A stretch of DNA of 64,000 nt, from the NCBI RefSeq assembly GCF_001625575.1, contig NZ_AUXV01000011.1, forward strand, positions 1-64,000. The letters run 5' to 3'. Shown here one piece after another: positions 1 to 10,743 of this stretch (the first letter of the stretch is position 1; every line of letters starts with the position of its first letter). The translations under genes and the position numbers were made by a program. Under the pieces are notes generated by a model that was given only the letters and a program-made list of their open reading frames with translations, did no database searches and had not been told where the DNA came from. The DNA comes from Pseudoalteromonas luteoviolacea S2607 (GTDB taxonomy: Bacteria; Pseudomonadota; Gammaproteobacteria; Enterobacterales; Alteromonadaceae).

Positions 1-122
1 GTTTAACTTTACCTTCACTTTAGTTTGCGCTTTTCGCTGCATCCCGCCGTGTCAGTGGGTGCGCATTATAGGGAGTTCCTGAAGTAGTGCAAGCACTTTT
101 TTAAGAAAAGTTATAAAAACAC
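1..122 (-). promoter_or_regulatory. rRNA operon P1-type promoter and start of rrn leader
   Basis: Read on the minus strand this region gives -35 TTGCAC (92 to 87), a 16-base spacer and -10 TATAAT (70 to 65). It is followed by a GC-rich GCGC discriminator and CACTGACACGG, nearly the same as the core of the E. coli rrn P1 promoters (CTCCCTATAATGCGCCACCACTGACACGG-like). The 16-base spacer is typical of rrn P1. Upstream, 93-122 is an A/T tract resembling an UP element. An rRNA operon should therefore start here and run off the left edge. The 16S gene itself is not in the window, so its presence is inferred. Confidence 0.85.
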
Positions 123-255
123 GTAGTTCGCGCAATTATCAACCTAAACGCACTAAAATAGAATATTTAACGTACAAAAGTCGTGTTTAGACCCTATAGC
201 GATTTATATGATTAAACTCTAAACTAGGCGAATCTTCTCTTAAGAGTCTTGGATC

Positions 256-786
256 ATGATAAGAACATATAAAGGTATTGCCCCTAAATTATCCGAAGGG
301 GTATATATTGATGAAAGCGCTGTATTGGTCGGTGACATTAGTATTGGCAAAGATAGTAGTGTTTGGCCTTTGGTCGCAGCTAGAGGTGACGTCAATTACA
401 TCAAAATTGGTGAAAGAACTAACGTACAAGACGGCAGCGTCCTGCATTTAACACGCAAAAGTGCGTCAAACCCAGAAGGCTACCCGCTCATTATTGGGAA
501 CGACGTGACCGTTGGACATAAAGTAATGCTACACGGTTGTCAGTTGGGAAATCGTATACTGGTTGGTATGGGGGCAATCGTTATGGACAATGTCACCGTC
601 GAAGACGACGTCATTATAGGTGGTGGTGCTTTAGTCCCACCCAATAAAACGTTAGAGTCTGGCTATTTGTATGTTGGGAGCCCAGTAAAACAAGCACGCC
701 CTTTAACAGATAAAGAGCGCACTTTTTTGAAAGTGTCCGCACAAAATTATGTAGAGTTAAAAGACGAGTATCTACAAGAAAGTTAA
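256..786 (+). CDS. yrdA: Gamma-class carbonic anhydrase family protein YrdA
   Basis: A 176-residue left-handed beta-helix protein built from hexapeptide repeats (runs such as IGKDSSV, IIGNDVTVG, VTVEDDVIIGGG). The trimeric gamma-carbonic anhydrase metal ligands appear conserved: His64 (SVLHL), His88 and His93 (GHKVMLH). The R43/D45 pair (ARGD) and Gln58 are also present. Activity of the YrdA subgroup is unsettled; it binds zinc but CO2 hydration is not firmly shown, so the call is a family one. The gene diverges from the rrn promoter on its left, as yrdA lies next to an rRNA operon in E. coli. Its 3' end overlaps the convergent yrdB by 15 bases. Confidence 0.93.
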   Translation: MIRTYKGIAPKLSEGVYIDESAVLVGDISIGKDSSVWPLVAARGDVNYIKIGERTNVQDGSVLHLTRKSASNPEGYPLIIGNDVTVGHKVMLHGCQLGNRILVGMGAIVMDNVTVEDDVIIGGGALVPPNKTLESGYLYVGSPVKQARPLTDKERTFLKVSAQNYVELKDEYLQES

Positions 787-1011
787 TTCTATTTCGCCAG
801 ACGCCGAGTAATCTTCATCTTCAATACGTTGCTCGGCCTGCATTTCGTAATCAAACTGGTGATTTCTAAAGTGGGTGATTGGCTCAGCTTCGGTTTCAGG
901 TACGGTCACTACACAGGGTACTATCATGCCTGACACCATGGCCGTAAAAACCAAGCAGCGTCGCGATCCATCAAAGTGTATATCATCATTGAATAAAATT
1001 GCTTGATTCAT
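772..1011 (-). CDS. yrdB: DUF1488 family protein YrdB
   Basis: A 79-residue protein starting MNQAILFNDD, closely resembling the start of E. coli YrdB (MNQAI-F-D) and matching the family's size. The function of DUF1488 proteins is unknown. There are no membrane segments or signal peptide, and it is acidic overall. It lies directly downstream of aroE on the same strand with a 1-base gap, so it is almost certainly translated from the aroE message, as in enterobacteria. Its 3' end overlaps that of yrdA. Confidence 0.88.
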   Translation of the reverse strand: MNQAILFNDDIHFDGSRRCLVFTAMVSGMIVPCVVTVPETEAEPITHFRNHQFDYEMQAEQRIEDEDYSASGEIELTFL

Positions 1012-1012
1012 T

Positions 1013-1822
1013 TTATTTAGCCTTCTCTAGCATAAGGTCAACATTCGGATATTTTCCTCGCCATACCGCGTATGCCTCAGCAGCTTGGCCAATTAGCATC
1101 CCCATCCCATCCATTAAGTAGCACGCACTATTACTGTTAGCTAGCCATGTCAGAAAACTCGTACGCTCATCGCTATAAAACATGTCATAGCCCCAAGCGA
1201 CCCTTGTCACAAGTTGACTTGAAATATTTGGCGTATCGCCGGTGACACTTGATGAGGTTGAATTTATCACACCGGTATAAGGTAACTCAGGTATACCGTC
1301 AAGTGGCGCAGCCACCACATCTCCATGTGGCGTAAACAGATCTGCCAATGCTTGTGCTTTTGTGGCTGTACGATTAGCAATCACTATCTTCTTTACACCC
1401 GCGTTCAATAAAGGATAGATACACCCTCTTGCGGCGCCACCAGCTCCTAATAATAAAACCACCGCACCTTTTAATTGCGCTTGGTGTCTTTGCAGATCTG
1501 CGACCAACCCCGCGCCGTCGGTATTGTCACCTAGGACTAATCCGTCTTCTAGTAACTTTAATGTGTTCACCGCACCGGCCAATTTTGCTCGCTCCGTAAG
1601 TGTGTCTGCATAGTCAAATGCCACTTCTTTAAAAGGCAGTGTGACATTTGCACCTTTACCTCCACCAGCAAAGAAGTCTTTGATACTGCTTATAAAGCCA
1701 TCCTCTGGTGCGAGTATCGCAGTATATTCGATATGCTCATTGAGTTGAGATGCAAATTGCGAATGAATCTCCGGCGATTTAGAATGCTTTATCGGGTTAC
1801 CAAAAACCGCATATTTGTCCAT
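1013..1822 (-). CDS. aroE: Shikimate dehydrogenase
   Basis: NADPH-dependent reduction of 3-dehydroshikimate to shikimate, the fourth step of chorismate synthesis, in the cytoplasm. The 269-residue protein has the shikimate-binding motif NPIKHSKSP at 9-17, catalytic Lys65 (NVTLPFK) and Asp102 (NTDGAG), Asn86, and the dinucleotide loop GAGGAARG at 126-133. This is full length for AroE. It leads an aroE-yrdB pair. The divergent hemoglobin gene starts 27 bases upstream, so the two promoters share a very small region or overlap the coding ends. Confidence 0.97.
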   Translation of the reverse strand: MDKYAVFGNPIKHSKSPEIHSQFASQLNEHIEYTAILAPEDGFISSIKDFFAGGGKGANVTLPFKEVAFDYADTLTERAKLAGAVNTLKLLEDGLVLGDNTDGAGLVADLQRHQAQLKGAVVLLLGAGGAARGCIYPLLNAGVKKIVIANRTATKAQALADLFTPHGDVVAAPLDGIPELPYTGVINSTSSSVTGDTPNISSQLVTRVAWGYDMFYSDERTSFLTWLANSNSACYLMDGMGMLIGQAAEAYAVWRGKYPNVDLMLEKAK

Positions 1823-1848
1823 TTTTAGCCTAACAATAGTGATAGTGA

Positions 1849-2310
1849 ATGAAGCAGTTAATTAAACGCATCTTTCGCAAAGATGCAAGTGAAGATCAGA
1901 CTACACAACAAAATCATCAAGCACCAACACCGGAGCGCACCCCTTATGAAATATTGGGTGGCGAGCAAGGCACGCTGGCACTAGCTAATCGCTTTTACGA
2001 TATCATGGAAAGCGATCCGTATGCGAAGACGCTTTACGATATGCACCCACTGCCGCTTGATAGGATCCGCCATGTATTTTTTGAATTCCTTTCAGGGTGG
2101 TTGGGCGGCCCAGATTTGTTTGCAGAGAAATACGGCCACCCTCGCCTGCGTATGAGACATATGCCATTCCCTATCAATCAAGATCTGCGCGACCAATGGA
2201 TGCATTGCATGGATAAGGCATTAGAAACGGAAGTTGATAACCCACTACTGCGAGAAGGACTAAGAAAATCCTTTGCCCAACTCGCGACACATATGATTAA
2301 CCAAGACTAA
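1849..2310 (+). CDS. Group II truncated hemoglobin
   Basis: A 153-residue protein with a 2-on-2 globin of the TrHbO type after a charged N-terminal extension of about 32 residues. Diagnostic features are YEILGGEQG near the A/B helices, [15 protein letters not shown] with the proximal heme-ligating His at about 104, and a Trp in DQWMHCM. Such proteins bind O2 and NO and are linked to oxidative or nitrosative protection; the exact role here is not shown. It lies between aroE (divergent) and a heme-motif chemoreceptor, with hemF further on, so three heme-related genes are neighbours. The extended basic N-terminus is longer than in many family members. Confidence 0.9.
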   Translation: MKQLIKRIFRKDASEDQTTQQNHQAPTPERTPYEILGGEQGTLALANRFYDIMESDPYAKTLYDMHPLPLDRIRHVFFEFLSGWLGGPDLFAEKYGHPRLRMRHMPFPINQDLRDQWMHCMDKALETEVDNPLLREGLRKSFAQLATHMINQD

Positions 2311-2414
2311 AGTGCTATTTAAATAAATGCACTAGACAAGCTACATTTGCGCTGAGTCAAATCTCAATCTAGAGTTCGCACGCATAATAGACACTTAATT
2401 CAAAATTAGGTGCG

Positions 2415-4022
2415 ATGCGTGTGAAGTCTATTCAACATAAAATATATGCCCTACTCGCCATTACCGGTGTGCTGGTATTGATCGCCAGTATTCTGAGTAA
2501 CAGCAATCAACAGAAATCCCTTGCCGAAAAAACCGTCGAAACCAATATTAGACTGCTTGCTGATAATTATTTCGATTCCATCAACACTATGATGCTCACA
2601 GGTACAATGGCAAACCGCCAAATCTTAGGTGATAAGTTACGCAACCACGATAACATTGAAGATGCACATATTATCCGTGGTGAAAAAGTAAATGCCTTAT
2701 ATGGTCAAGGTAATCCTAATGAATCACCCCAATCAGATTCCGAACGAGCAGCTCTCAACGGCAAAGAGTTGCTCGTGATTGAGCAAAAGGGTGATAAGCG
2801 GATTATGACCTATTTAAAACCTATGGTCGCCAGCGCTGATTATAAAGGTACAAATTGCCTTGGTTGTCACCAGGCTCAAGAAGGTGATGTATTGGGCGCA
2901 GTGAAAATTAGTTACTCGCTAGAAGAGATTGACGACACAGTCCATGAAAACACCCTACTAAGCACCGGTATTTTGACAACCATATTTGCCACCGCATTCT
3001 TGATACTGGGGGTCCTGTTCCGCAAGCTCTTTATTGTTAGGCTAAAAAACCTTGGTAGAACCATGCGACTGGCGACTACGAACCAAGACCTTAGCTTACG
3101 CATAGATGATGAGATAGACGATGAACTAGGTCGGTTAGCTACAAACTTCAATAAAATGATGGCGGCGTTTAAAGACAGTATTGCTGAAGTATCACGCTCT
3201 TCAAAAGTACTCATACACTCTGCCGAGCACATTTATACAGCCGCAGAAACAACAGAGACCGCAATACAGTCGCAAAAACAAGGCACAGACTCAGTTGCAG
3301 CAGCCATTAATGAGTTAGAAAGTTCATCTAGTGAAGTGAAAAACACCACGCACTTTGCCTCTGAAAAGTCAGATAGCAGTAATCATCTTGCCGAGCAAAG
3401 TATGTCGATTGCACATACGACTGAACAAAGCATTAATCAGTTAGCACAAGATATTAGAGACGCGTCAAACCAAGTGAGTCAACTACAAACCCAAACCTTG
3501 GCCGTAGGTAAAGTGTTAGAAGTTATTAGTAGTATTGCAGAGCAAACCAACTTATTAGCGCTTAATGCAGCAATCGAAGCCGCCCGTGCAGGTGAAGCTG
3601 GTAGAGGGTTCGCCGTCGTTGCAGATGAAGTCAGAACACTGGCAACTCGTACACACGACTCTACAGATGAAATCCGCAGAACAATAGATAAACTGCAACA
3701 AGAGGCTGAGCAAACGGTCAATGCTATGAATGCTTCTTGCGCCGAAGCGGACGATCGCGCGCAACAGGTGCAGCAAGTCGCGCAGGCGCTAAAAGATATT
3801 TCATCGCAAATGCATGAGATCAATGCGCTTAATGTGCAAATTGCCGACGCCACTGAGCAGCAAAACTTGGCAGCTGAAGAAATAAACCAAAGTGTCATTG
3901 CAATCAGAGACAATGCAGAGCAATCACTGATCGATGCCCATGGTAGTAAACAGGTGAGTGAAGAGCTATTAGATCTGGCCCGCTCGCTCGACGAGCAAGT
4001 AAGAGGTTTTAAGCTAGATTAG
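2415..4022 (+). CDS. Methyl-accepting chemotaxis protein with periplasmic c-type heme motif
   Basis: A 535-residue chemoreceptor. TM1 is at about 9-29, followed by a periplasmic sensor of about 150 residues, TM2 at about 181-207, a HAMP domain at about 206-260 and a cytoplasmic signalling domain with the hairpin tip [25 protein letters not shown] at about 377-401. The sensor ends with Cys148-Leu-Gly-Cys-His152, a CXXCH heme c attachment motif in an exported domain. It resembles DUF3365-type heme sensors. It probably reports a gas or redox ligand to CheA/CheW. There is no CheR-binding pentapeptide at the C-terminus. A strong terminator follows the stop. Confidence 0.92.
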   Translation: MRVKSIQHKIYALLAITGVLVLIASILSNSNQQKSLAEKTVETNIRLLADNYFDSINTMMLTGTMANRQILGDKLRNHDNIEDAHIIRGEKVNALYGQGNPNESPQSDSERAALNGKELLVIEQKGDKRIMTYLKPMVASADYKGTNCLGCHQAQEGDVLGAVKISYSLEEIDDTVHENTLLSTGILTTIFATAFLILGVLFRKLFIVRLKNLGRTMRLATTNQDLSLRIDDEIDDELGRLATNFNKMMAAFKDSIAEVSRSSKVLIHSAEHIYTAAETTETAIQSQKQGTDSVAAAINELESSSSEVKNTTHFASEKSDSSNHLAEQSMSIAHTTEQSINQLAQDIRDASNQVSQLQTQTLAVGKVLEVISSIAEQTNLLALNAAIEAARAGEAGRGFAVVADEVRTLATRTHDSTDEIRRTIDKLQQEAEQTVNAMNASCAEADDRAQQVQQVAQALKDISSQMHEINALNVQIADATEQQNLAAEEINQSVIAIRDNAEQSLIDAHGSKQVSEELLDLARSLDEQVRGFKLD

Positions 4023-4042
4023 GCTGAACGATTACTCCAACT

Positions 4043-4071
4043 AAAAAAGGAACCTTTCGGTTCCTTTTTAT
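4043..4071. terminator. Bidirectional rho-independent terminator
   Basis: A 9-bp perfect stem AAAGGAACC / GGTTCCTTT with loop TTTC, flanked by A-tracts on the left and T-tracts on the right. It can end the chemoreceptor transcript on plus and the hemF transcript on minus. Confidence 0.9.
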
Positions 4072-4100
4072 TTTGTCATTTATGGCAAACTACTCATCAA

Positions 4101-5024
<924 letters not shown>

Positions 5025-5028
5025 CTAA

Positions 5029-5604
5029 TTAGCTCCTAAATACTTTACCAGTCATTGCATCGCGAATTTGGCTTGGAGAAGTTCGCCCGCCTAATTCGCC
5101 ATCTTGATAAAAACCAACGCGTCCATTAAACATCGCTTTGGCTTCGTCAATGGTCATTGCGGGTTCTTCGCCACTGAAGTTGGCACTGGTAGATACCAAA
5201 GGTTTACCAAATTCCTGACAGAGTTGTTTAACAACAGGGTGATCGGTCACACGAACCGCGATGCTAGTATGCTCACCAGTTAACCATTTTGGCGTTGTCG
5301 GTTTCGCAGGCAACACCCAAGTGACAGGGCCTGGCCAAGCCGAAAAAATTTCAGCTCGCTTATCCATGGGGATTTTGGCGTCATCAACATAATTCAAACA
5401 CTGAGCAAAATTATCCGCAATTAAAATTAACCCCTTTTCTATTGGGCGCTCTTTCAAAGCCAATAACTTGTGTACCGCACTCTCACTATCAGGGTCGCAG
5501 CCAAGGCCAAAAATTGCCTCTGTGGGATAACAGATCAACTCGCCTTGTTGCAACGCTTCAATCGCCGATTGCGGCTGTTCATTAGGTGTTTCATTGTGAC
5601 TCAT
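5029..5604 (-). CDS. tsaC: L-threonylcarbamoyladenylate synthase
   Basis: Makes threonylcarbamoyl-AMP from threonine, bicarbonate and ATP, the donor for the t6A37 tRNA modification. YrdC/Sua5 fold motifs are seen: LICYPTEAIFGLGCDPDS near the N-terminus, KERPIEKGLILIA, the basic central groove, and STSANFSGE. The open frame extends to 5616 (MRIL), but the ATG at 5604 (MSHNETPNEQ) reduces overlap with the upstream yrdD from 26 to 14 bases and gives about 191 residues, typical of the short TsaC form without a Sua5 extension. Start choice is moderately sure. Confidence 0.95.
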   Translation of the reverse strand: MSHNETPNEQPQSAIEALQQGELICYPTEAIFGLGCDPDSESAVHKLLALKERPIEKGLILIADNFAQCLNYVDDAKIPMDKRAEIFSAWPGPVTWVLPAKPTTPKWLTGEHTSIAVRVTDHPVVKQLCQEFGKPLVSTSANFSGEEPAMTIDEAKAMFNGRVGFYQDGELGGRTSPSQIRDAMTGKVFRS

Positions 5605-6169
5605 TAGGATCCTCAATCATATGCTGACAAGTTTTTTGCGGACATTGTAGCATAGCTTTACCAGCGCGCTGTTTTTGCACCATTACTGGCCAGTTACACT
5701 GTTCACACTGATGCGCAATAGGGTGCTGATTCAAACTGTACTTACATTTTGGGTAGGCATCGCAGGCATAAAAAAACTTGCCGTATTTATTTTTACGCTT
5801 TTGTAGCTGGCCTTTTTGGCATTTAGGACACGCAGGTAAAGACTCAGTCTCTTCTTCCTCTTCGTGCACAATAAAATGACACTCGGGATAGCCCGTGCAC
5901 CCAATAAACATACCGTAGCGACCATTCCTAATCACAAGGTGTTTACCACATTCAGGGCAATCAGCATCATCCAGAATTTTTATGTCATGACTGTCATGAT
6001 GTGCAAAAGAGCGCATATAGTCACAAGTTGGATAGCTGGCGCAGCCAAGAAATGCCCCATTTTTAGAATGCTTGACCACCAGCTCAGAACCACACTTTGG
6101 ACAGACTTCATATTCTTTTTCTAATGCATGCTGTTTGGCATTAAAAAGTGAGTGGTCAATTTTGCTCAT
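5591..6169 (-). CDS. yrdD: Topoisomerase I-like zinc-ribbon protein YrdD
   Basis: A 192-residue protein made almost wholly of four C4 zinc ribbons of the DNA topoisomerase I C-terminal type: CPKC...GCASYPTC, CPEC...GCTGYPEC, CPKC...ACDAYPKC, and a more divergent CEQC...CPQKTC. It lacks any topoisomerase catalytic part and probably binds single-stranded nucleic acid; its role is unknown. It is consistently found next to tsaC, and the 14-26 base overlap with tsaC here suggests translational coupling. An ATG start follows an ordinary upstream region of 277 bases after smg. Confidence 0.93.
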   Translation of the reverse strand: MSKIDHSLFNAKQHALEKEYEVCPKCGSELVVKHSKNGAFLGCASYPTCDYMRSFAHHDSHDIKILDDADCPECGKHLVIRNGRYGMFIGCTGYPECHFIVHEEEEETESLPACPKCQKGQLQKRKNKYGKFFYACDAYPKCKYSLNQHPIAHQCEQCNWPVMVQKQRAGKAMLQCPQKTCQHMIEDPNESQ

Positions 6170-6446
6170 TGAAATAACCTTGGATTGTGCACGCTTTGCG
6201 CTATTTTACTCTGTGTATGGGTTTAGTTAAATAGGTACAGTCAATTTCCGTTTCAGCTTAAGAATACGAAATATAGCGCTATTTCACACAAAATCTAATC
6301 AGCCGATAATATGTGTTAAATAGTGAATTCAAAGTTATACAAACAAAATTTGGAAGAAAGTCTCATGAGTACGTATTATCAGGCTTGACCCAAAAACATA
6401 TTGCTTTTGTAACCTGGTCTGAGTTTTGTCAATTGGGGGTTATTGC
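6170..6446. other. Intergenic gap within the dprA-hemF string
   Basis: 277 bases between smg and yrdD without a gene. It is AT-rich and contains two similar GCGCTATTT stretches. It may hold a minus-strand promoter for yrdD-tsaC-hemF, but no box is clear enough to name. The smg-proximal end contains the hairpin listed separately. Confidence 0.5.
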
Positions 6447-6461
6447 CTAATGCAATAACCC
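6437..6461 (-). terminator. Hairpin at the smg stop, possible weak terminator
   Basis: A perfect 10-bp stem GGGTTATTGC / GCAATAACCC with loop CTAAT overlaps the smg stop codon. On the minus strand it is not followed by a strong U run, so it may attenuate or protect the 3' end rather than fully terminate. Confidence 0.4.
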
Positions 6462-6920
6462 GGTAGGTTGTTCAAAGATTAAGTCTTCCATTTGTGCATA
6501 GGCATGCTCTTTACCTGGCACATTAAATAACACCATTAAGATCACCCATTTTAGATCATCTAAACAAATGGACGACTTCTCTAGTGCCAACATGCGGTCG
6601 ACCACCATCTCTCTGGTCGTACTGTCAATCACCCCTATCTGCTCAACAAACATTAAAAAGCCACGGCATTCTACATCTAATACTCGGCTTTCTTCTTCTG
6701 TATAAATGCGAATGGCCGAGTCTGGTTTTGCATTTAAGTATGGGAATTCGTCACTGTGTTGTAAATCTGCTAGCTGCTCCAACCAATCAAGCGCTTTATA
6801 AATTTCGTCTTGATTAAAACCAGCCCCTACTAGTTCATCGGTCAATTGATTTTGCTCTACGAAGATATCCGCTTCGCTGTGAATATAGTTCTCAAATAAA
6901 TACATTAGGATATCAAACAT
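6447..6920 (-). CDS. smg: Smg family protein (DUF494)
   Basis: A 157-residue protein starting [20 protein letters not shown], the characteristic N-terminus of the Smg/DUF494 family, at the usual length. It is rich in acidic residues and predicted helical, with no signal or membrane segment. Function is unknown. Its constant position directly after dprA suggests a DNA-related role, but that is only context. It starts 2 bases after the dprA stop, so it is presumably co-translated with it. Confidence 0.95.
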   Translation of the reverse strand: MFDILMYLFENYIHSEADIFVEQNQLTDELVGAGFNQDEIYKALDWLEQLADLQHSDEFPYLNAKPDSAIRIYTEEESRVLDVECRGFLMFVEQIGVIDSTTREMVVDRMLALEKSSICLDDLKWVILMVLFNVPGKEHAYAQMEDLIFEQPTGLLH

Positions 6921-6922
6921 GT

Positions 6923-8002
6923 TTAACCCCTCGCTAATTTGATGTAGCCGTTTAATACACGTTCTACTTTGTCTTCAAGCTCTAAGTCCAATAGTCTGGC
7001 AAGTACCTGCTCTACTGGCCACTGGGTCCTCTGCACTAAGGTATCTACGTCTGTCACCTCATAGCCGAGATTTTGCAAAATGGGGCAACTCTCCTTTGGT
7101 TCTTCACTTTCTATAATATATAGACTGTTTTCGGGTAAAAAGCTCACCTCTTCGAGAATATCGCTGACATGTTCTGTGAGTTTAGCGCCTTGTTTGAGCA
7201 AAAAATGGCACCCTTGGGACAAGCTATGGCGAATTGATCCAGGAATTGCAAACACTTCTTTGTTTTGCTCAAGTGCGTATCGCGCGGTAATCAGCGACCC
7301 ACTTTTAATTTCCGCTTCTACTAGCAACACCCCCAGTGACAACCCGGATATAATTCGATTGCGTCTAGGAAAATGACTGGCATGTGCACGGGTACCCGGT
7401 AAAAACTCGCTAATGAGTAACCCTTGCTCCGCAATACGCCAATATAAATCACGATGTCGCTGCGGATAAATCACATCAACCCCAGTGCCTAATACCGCGA
7501 TGGTTCCCTTGTTACAGTCCAACGCTCCTGTGTGCGCTGCCCCATCAATTCCGCGCGCCATACCGGATGTTACGAGTAAATTTGATTGGCTCAACTGTTT
7601 GGCAAAATCGTAGGCTATATCGAGCCCTGTACGAGAAGCAGAGCGACTACCCACAACAGCTATCTGAGGGTGCTTTAGCAATGCAGTATTTCCCCTGCAA
7701 AATAATAGCCAAGGTGGATTGCAAATATGCGTCAGTGCAACTGGGTAGTTGCTATCAAAAAATTGGATGATTTGCAGGCCCTGCACATCACACAGCTCTA
7801 TCATGCGGTCAACTTGCGACCAGTTGACGTTACGCAATTGAGTGGCGATATCTGCGGTAAGTCCAAGTTGAACTAGGTCTGAAAAATCACATGAAAATAA
7901 TGAAGGGAGTGGTATTTTTTGTTTCAGGGCCAACAGCGTTGAGACGCCAAGACCCCGACATAATTGTAAAGCAAGTGCTTGTCGTATTGTTAATGTATCC
8001 AT
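6923..8002 (-). CDS. dprA: DNA-processing protein DprA (Smf)
   Basis: Binds incoming single-stranded DNA and loads RecA during transformation. The 359-residue protein has an N-terminal SAM-like helical part (about 1-75), then the Rossmann-like DprA core with [11 protein letters not shown] and [16 protein letters not shown], the [12 protein letters not shown] segment, and a C-terminal winged-helix-like domain after about 290. The catalogue of core motifs is intact, so it should be functional. It lies between a LysM protein gene (27 bases upstream) and smg. Confidence 0.97.
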   Translation of the reverse strand: MDTLTIRQALALQLCRGLGVSTLLALKQKIPLPSLFSCDFSDLVQLGLTADIATQLRNVNWSQVDRMIELCDVQGLQIIQFFDSNYPVALTHICNPPWLLFCRGNTALLKHPQIAVVGSRSASRTGLDIAYDFAKQLSQSNLLVTSGMARGIDGAAHTGALDCNKGTIAVLGTGVDVIYPQRHRDLYWRIAEQGLLISEFLPGTRAHASHFPRRNRIISGLSLGVLLVEAEIKSGSLITARYALEQNKEVFAIPGSIRHSLSQGCHFLLKQGAKLTEHVSDILEEVSFLPENSLYIIESEEPKESCPILQNLGYEVTDVDTLVQRTQWPVEQVLARLLDLELEDKVERVLNGYIKLARG

Positions 8003-8029
8003 GCTCCCTCCTTGAGCATCAAATGCAAA

Positions 8030-9142
8030 TTAATTAGTGACGCTATCTCCCACTCTAATGGGGTGGGACGTCTGAATCACCATGGCATAACTAATGTTGT
8101 CATACACCTTAAATAGCATCAGCTCACCCACTTTTTCACTGGGCATATGCCACACTGTACTGTCCTCGCTATTGTCCTCACCAAACAAAGAACCAATGTC
8201 TCCGATGAGTTTGTCTAGACTGCTGGAATCTTCTAAGTAACGAGGGCCGTCTTCATTTTCGATTACAGTAGGTGATTGGCGCAGTATATTTAATACACTC
8301 CCTTCTACCAGTTTTTGACTACTGCCTAAATTTAGAACCACAACCGACATAGCGCCAAATTCAGTATGGCGATTACCGCTGGCAATGATTTTTCCATCAA
8401 TTTCTTGGCTTGGCTTACTCATTTGAAAAGCCGCTTTGTGATCTTGCCCTTGTGCAATTGGCATCACAAAGTCGCCCGCTTTAATCTCTTGTTTAACGTC
8501 ATCAACTCTTAACGTGCTAGGTAACCCATCTTGAATATCACCCGCTTTTACAACACGACCTGTAGCCACCAATTTAGTTTCATACGCAAGCGTAGTAAAA
8601 CCATCTTGGTATGGTTGACCCTTACGATAAATGCCATAAGCTCCCCCTTGCAATAAGTCCCCTTTCACATATAGCAAGTGACCAATAATACTCATTTTAA
8701 AGTTTTTATTTGAGCCTAGTACAATCGGGATATTTTCTAACTCATCATTACTTAAAGCTTGATCGAATATGAGGTACGGTTCCAAAATCGACAGCGGTAA
8801 AGTTGGTATAGCCTCTCCTTTTGCCGTAATAATACGCGCTTTTGGGGATAACTTTCTTACCCCTTTATCGATTCTTAGTACTGGATTGCCATTTTCATCG
8901 ACCTCTAAAGCCAAAATATCACCCGGATAGATCAGGTGCGGGTTATCTATTTGAGGGTTGTTTTGCCATAACTCAGGCCACTTCCACGGGCTGCGAAGGT
9001 ACAAGCTCGAAATGTCCCATAGAGTATCTCCTTTTTTGACGACATAGCGCTTGGGTGCATCTGCTTTTACCGTGAGTGTGTCTGCGATGACAGGGAATGC
9101 GGCAATAGCAGCGATGAATAAGGCGGCAATTTGAGATTTCAT
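8030..9142 (-). CDS. Exported LysM-domain protein
   Basis: A 370-residue protein with a Sec signal peptide (basic start, hydrophobic core about 5-19, cleavage after AFPVIA or close by), then a LysM motif at about 32-80 (YVVKKGDTLWDISSLYLRSPWKWPELWQNNP...IYPGDIL). The remaining about 290 residues are a family-specific region without a recognised enzyme motif. LysM binds peptidoglycan, so the protein is probably periplasmic and wall-associated. Homologues sit upstream of dprA and divergent from def in many gammaproteobacteria, as here. It diverges from def across a gap of 116 bases that must hold both promoters. Confidence 0.92.
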   Translation of the reverse strand: MKSQIAALFIAAIAAFPVIADTLTVKADAPKRYVVKKGDTLWDISSLYLRSPWKWPELWQNNPQIDNPHLIYPGDILALEVDENGNPVLRIDKGVRKLSPKARIITAKGEAIPTLPLSILEPYLIFDQALSNDELENIPIVLGSNKNFKMSIIGHLLYVKGDLLQGGAYGIYRKGQPYQDGFTTLAYETKLVATGRVVKAGDIQDGLPSTLRVDDVKQEIKAGDFVMPIAQGQDHKAAFQMSKPSQEIDGKIIASGNRHTEFGAMSVVVLNLGSSQKLVEGSVLNILRQSPTVIENEDGPRYLEDSSSLDKLIGDIGSLFGEDNSEDSTVWHMPSEKVGELMLFKVYDNISYAMVIQTSHPIRVGDSVTN

Positions 9143-9258
9143 GCATGCTTCCTTGAGTTATTTTTAGATATTATCCACCAAAACCTGTTAAAGGGGAACG
9201 TGAATGGCTAAAATAAGAGCATACATTACCCCATTTAGAAAGACTGTAAAAGGTATCT

Positions 9259-9768
9259 ATGGCAAAGTTAGAAGTGCTTAAGTTTCCTGACGAGCGATTG
9301 CGCACCGTTGCAAAGCCCGTTAAAGAAGTAAATGATGAAATCCGTCAAATCGTCAAAGACATGTTAGAAACCATGTACGACGAAAATGGCGTTGGCCTCG
9401 CTGCAACTCAAGTTGATATTCATCAGCGCATTGTGGTGATTGATGTTTCGGAAGAACGCAATGAACCTTATGTATTGATCAACCCAGAAATCGTCGCCAC
9501 TGAAGGTAATATGGTCTGTGAAGAAGGCTGTCTATCAGTCCCTTATTCGTATGCAAAAGTAGACCGAGCTGAAAAAGTAACGGTGAAAGCGCTTAACGAA
9601 AACGGTGAAGAATATCAATTTGATGCACAAGAGCTGCTTTCTAACTGTGTTCAACATGAGCTAGACCACTTAGTTGGTAAGTTATTCATTGATTATTTGT
9701 CGCCACTAAAGCGTCAACGCATCAAAAAGAAAATTGAGAAAGAAGCTCGTCTCGCGGCTAAAGCTTAA
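9259..9768 (+). CDS. def: Peptide deformylase
   Basis: Removes the formyl group from nascent N-formyl-Met proteins. All three signatures are intact in 169 residues: GVGLAATQ at 44-51, EEGCLSVP with metal ligand Cys91, and QHELDH at 132-137 with His133, catalytic Glu134 and His137. It is first in def-fmt-rsmB-trkA, pairing the deformylase with the formyltransferase that makes its substrate. Confidence 0.98.
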   Translation: MAKLEVLKFPDERLRTVAKPVKEVNDEIRQIVKDMLETMYDENGVGLAATQVDIHQRIVVIDVSEERNEPYVLINPEIVATEGNMVCEEGCLSVPYSYAKVDRAEKVTVKALNENGEEYQFDAQELLSNCVQHELDHLVGKLFIDYLSPLKRQRIKKKIEKEARLAAKA

Positions 9769-9798
9769 TCAGACATTATTTAATTGGACAGTTTACTA

Positions 9799-10743
9799 GT
9801 GAACAACCCTCTGCGTATTGTATTTGCGGGCACGCCTGATTTTGCCGCGCGACACCTCCAAGCATTAATCGACTCTCATCACGAAGTCATTGCTGTATAT
9901 AGCACTCCAGATAAGCACGCTGGCCGTGGTAAAAAACTAAAGGCCAGTGAAGTTAAAACATTGGCGCTAGCGCACGATCTACCTGTTGTGCAACCCGCTT
10001 CATTAAAGAGTGATGAAGCTACTGAGCAGTTAGCAGCATTTAATGCTGATGTGATGGTAGTCGTTGCTTACGGGTTGCTATTACCAAAAGCGATTTTAGA
10101 CACGCCAAAACTTGGCTGCCTCAATGTGCATGGGTCGATACTGCCACGTTGGCGAGGAGCCGCGCCTATTCAACGCTCAATCTGGGCGGGCGACAATAAA
10201 ACTGGCGTCACCATCATGCAAATGGACGAAGGGTTAGATACAGGTGATATGCTGCATATTGCTACTTGTCCTATTGATAGTAAAGAAACCAGTGCCAGTC
10301 TATACGCCAAGTTGGCTGATCTCGGTCCAAGCGCGCTTGTCGAAACACTCGACAAATTGGCCGCAGACGAAATCACTCCCCAAAAGCAAGATGATGCGCT
10401 GTCAAATTATGCGAAAAAGCTATCTAAACAAGAAGCTGAAATTGACTGGCAAATGAGTGCAGAACAAATCGAGCGTAATATCCGAGCATTCAACCCTTGG
10501 CCAATGTGCTTCACCCAAATGCAATCGCAAACGGTGAAAGTTTGGCAAGCGGAAGTGGTTGCTCAGACCGGTGAACCAGGCACTGTGCTTGAGGCCTCAA
10601 AACATGGGATCATTATTGCCTGTGGTGAAGGTGCATTACAAATCAATGAATTACAACCACAGGGCAAGAAACCGATGACTGCGCAAGACTTTTTAAATGG
10701 TCGCGCTGATTGGGTAACGCCAGGCAATAAGGTGGGAGCATAA
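9799..10743 (+). CDS. fmt: Methionyl-tRNA formyltransferase
   Basis: Formylates initiator Met-tRNA with 10-formyl-THF. Motifs include [14 protein letters not shown] at the start, [17 protein letters not shown] with the catalytic Asn/His region, and the C-terminal OB-like tRNA-binding domain. The frame is open from a TTG at 9784, but the GTG at 9799 gives [13 protein letters not shown], the normal family start, and has GGA about 10 bases upstream, so I chose it (314 residues). The stop overlaps the rsmB start (TAATG). Confidence 0.96.
   Translation: MNNPLRIVFAGTPDFAARHLQALIDSHHEVIAVYSTPDKHAGRGKKLKASEVKTLALAHDLPVVQPASLKSDEATEQLAAFNADVMVVVAYGLLLPKAILDTPKLGCLNVHGSILPRWRGAAPIQRSIWAGDNKTGVTIMQMDEGLDTGDMLHIATCPIDSKETSASLYAKLADLGPSALVETLDKLAADEITPQKQDDALSNYAKKLSKQEAEIDWQMSAEQIERNIRAFNPWPMCFTQMQSQTVKVWQAEVVAQTGEPGTVLEASKHGIIIACGEGALQINELQPQGKKPMTAQDFLNGRADWVTPGNKVGA

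Noticed and set aside
3479-3913. 144-residue minus-strand frame inside the chemoreceptor gene
   Set aside because: A shadow of the Ala/Ser/Gln-rich signalling domain; Cys/Ser-rich nonsense sequence with no ribosome site.
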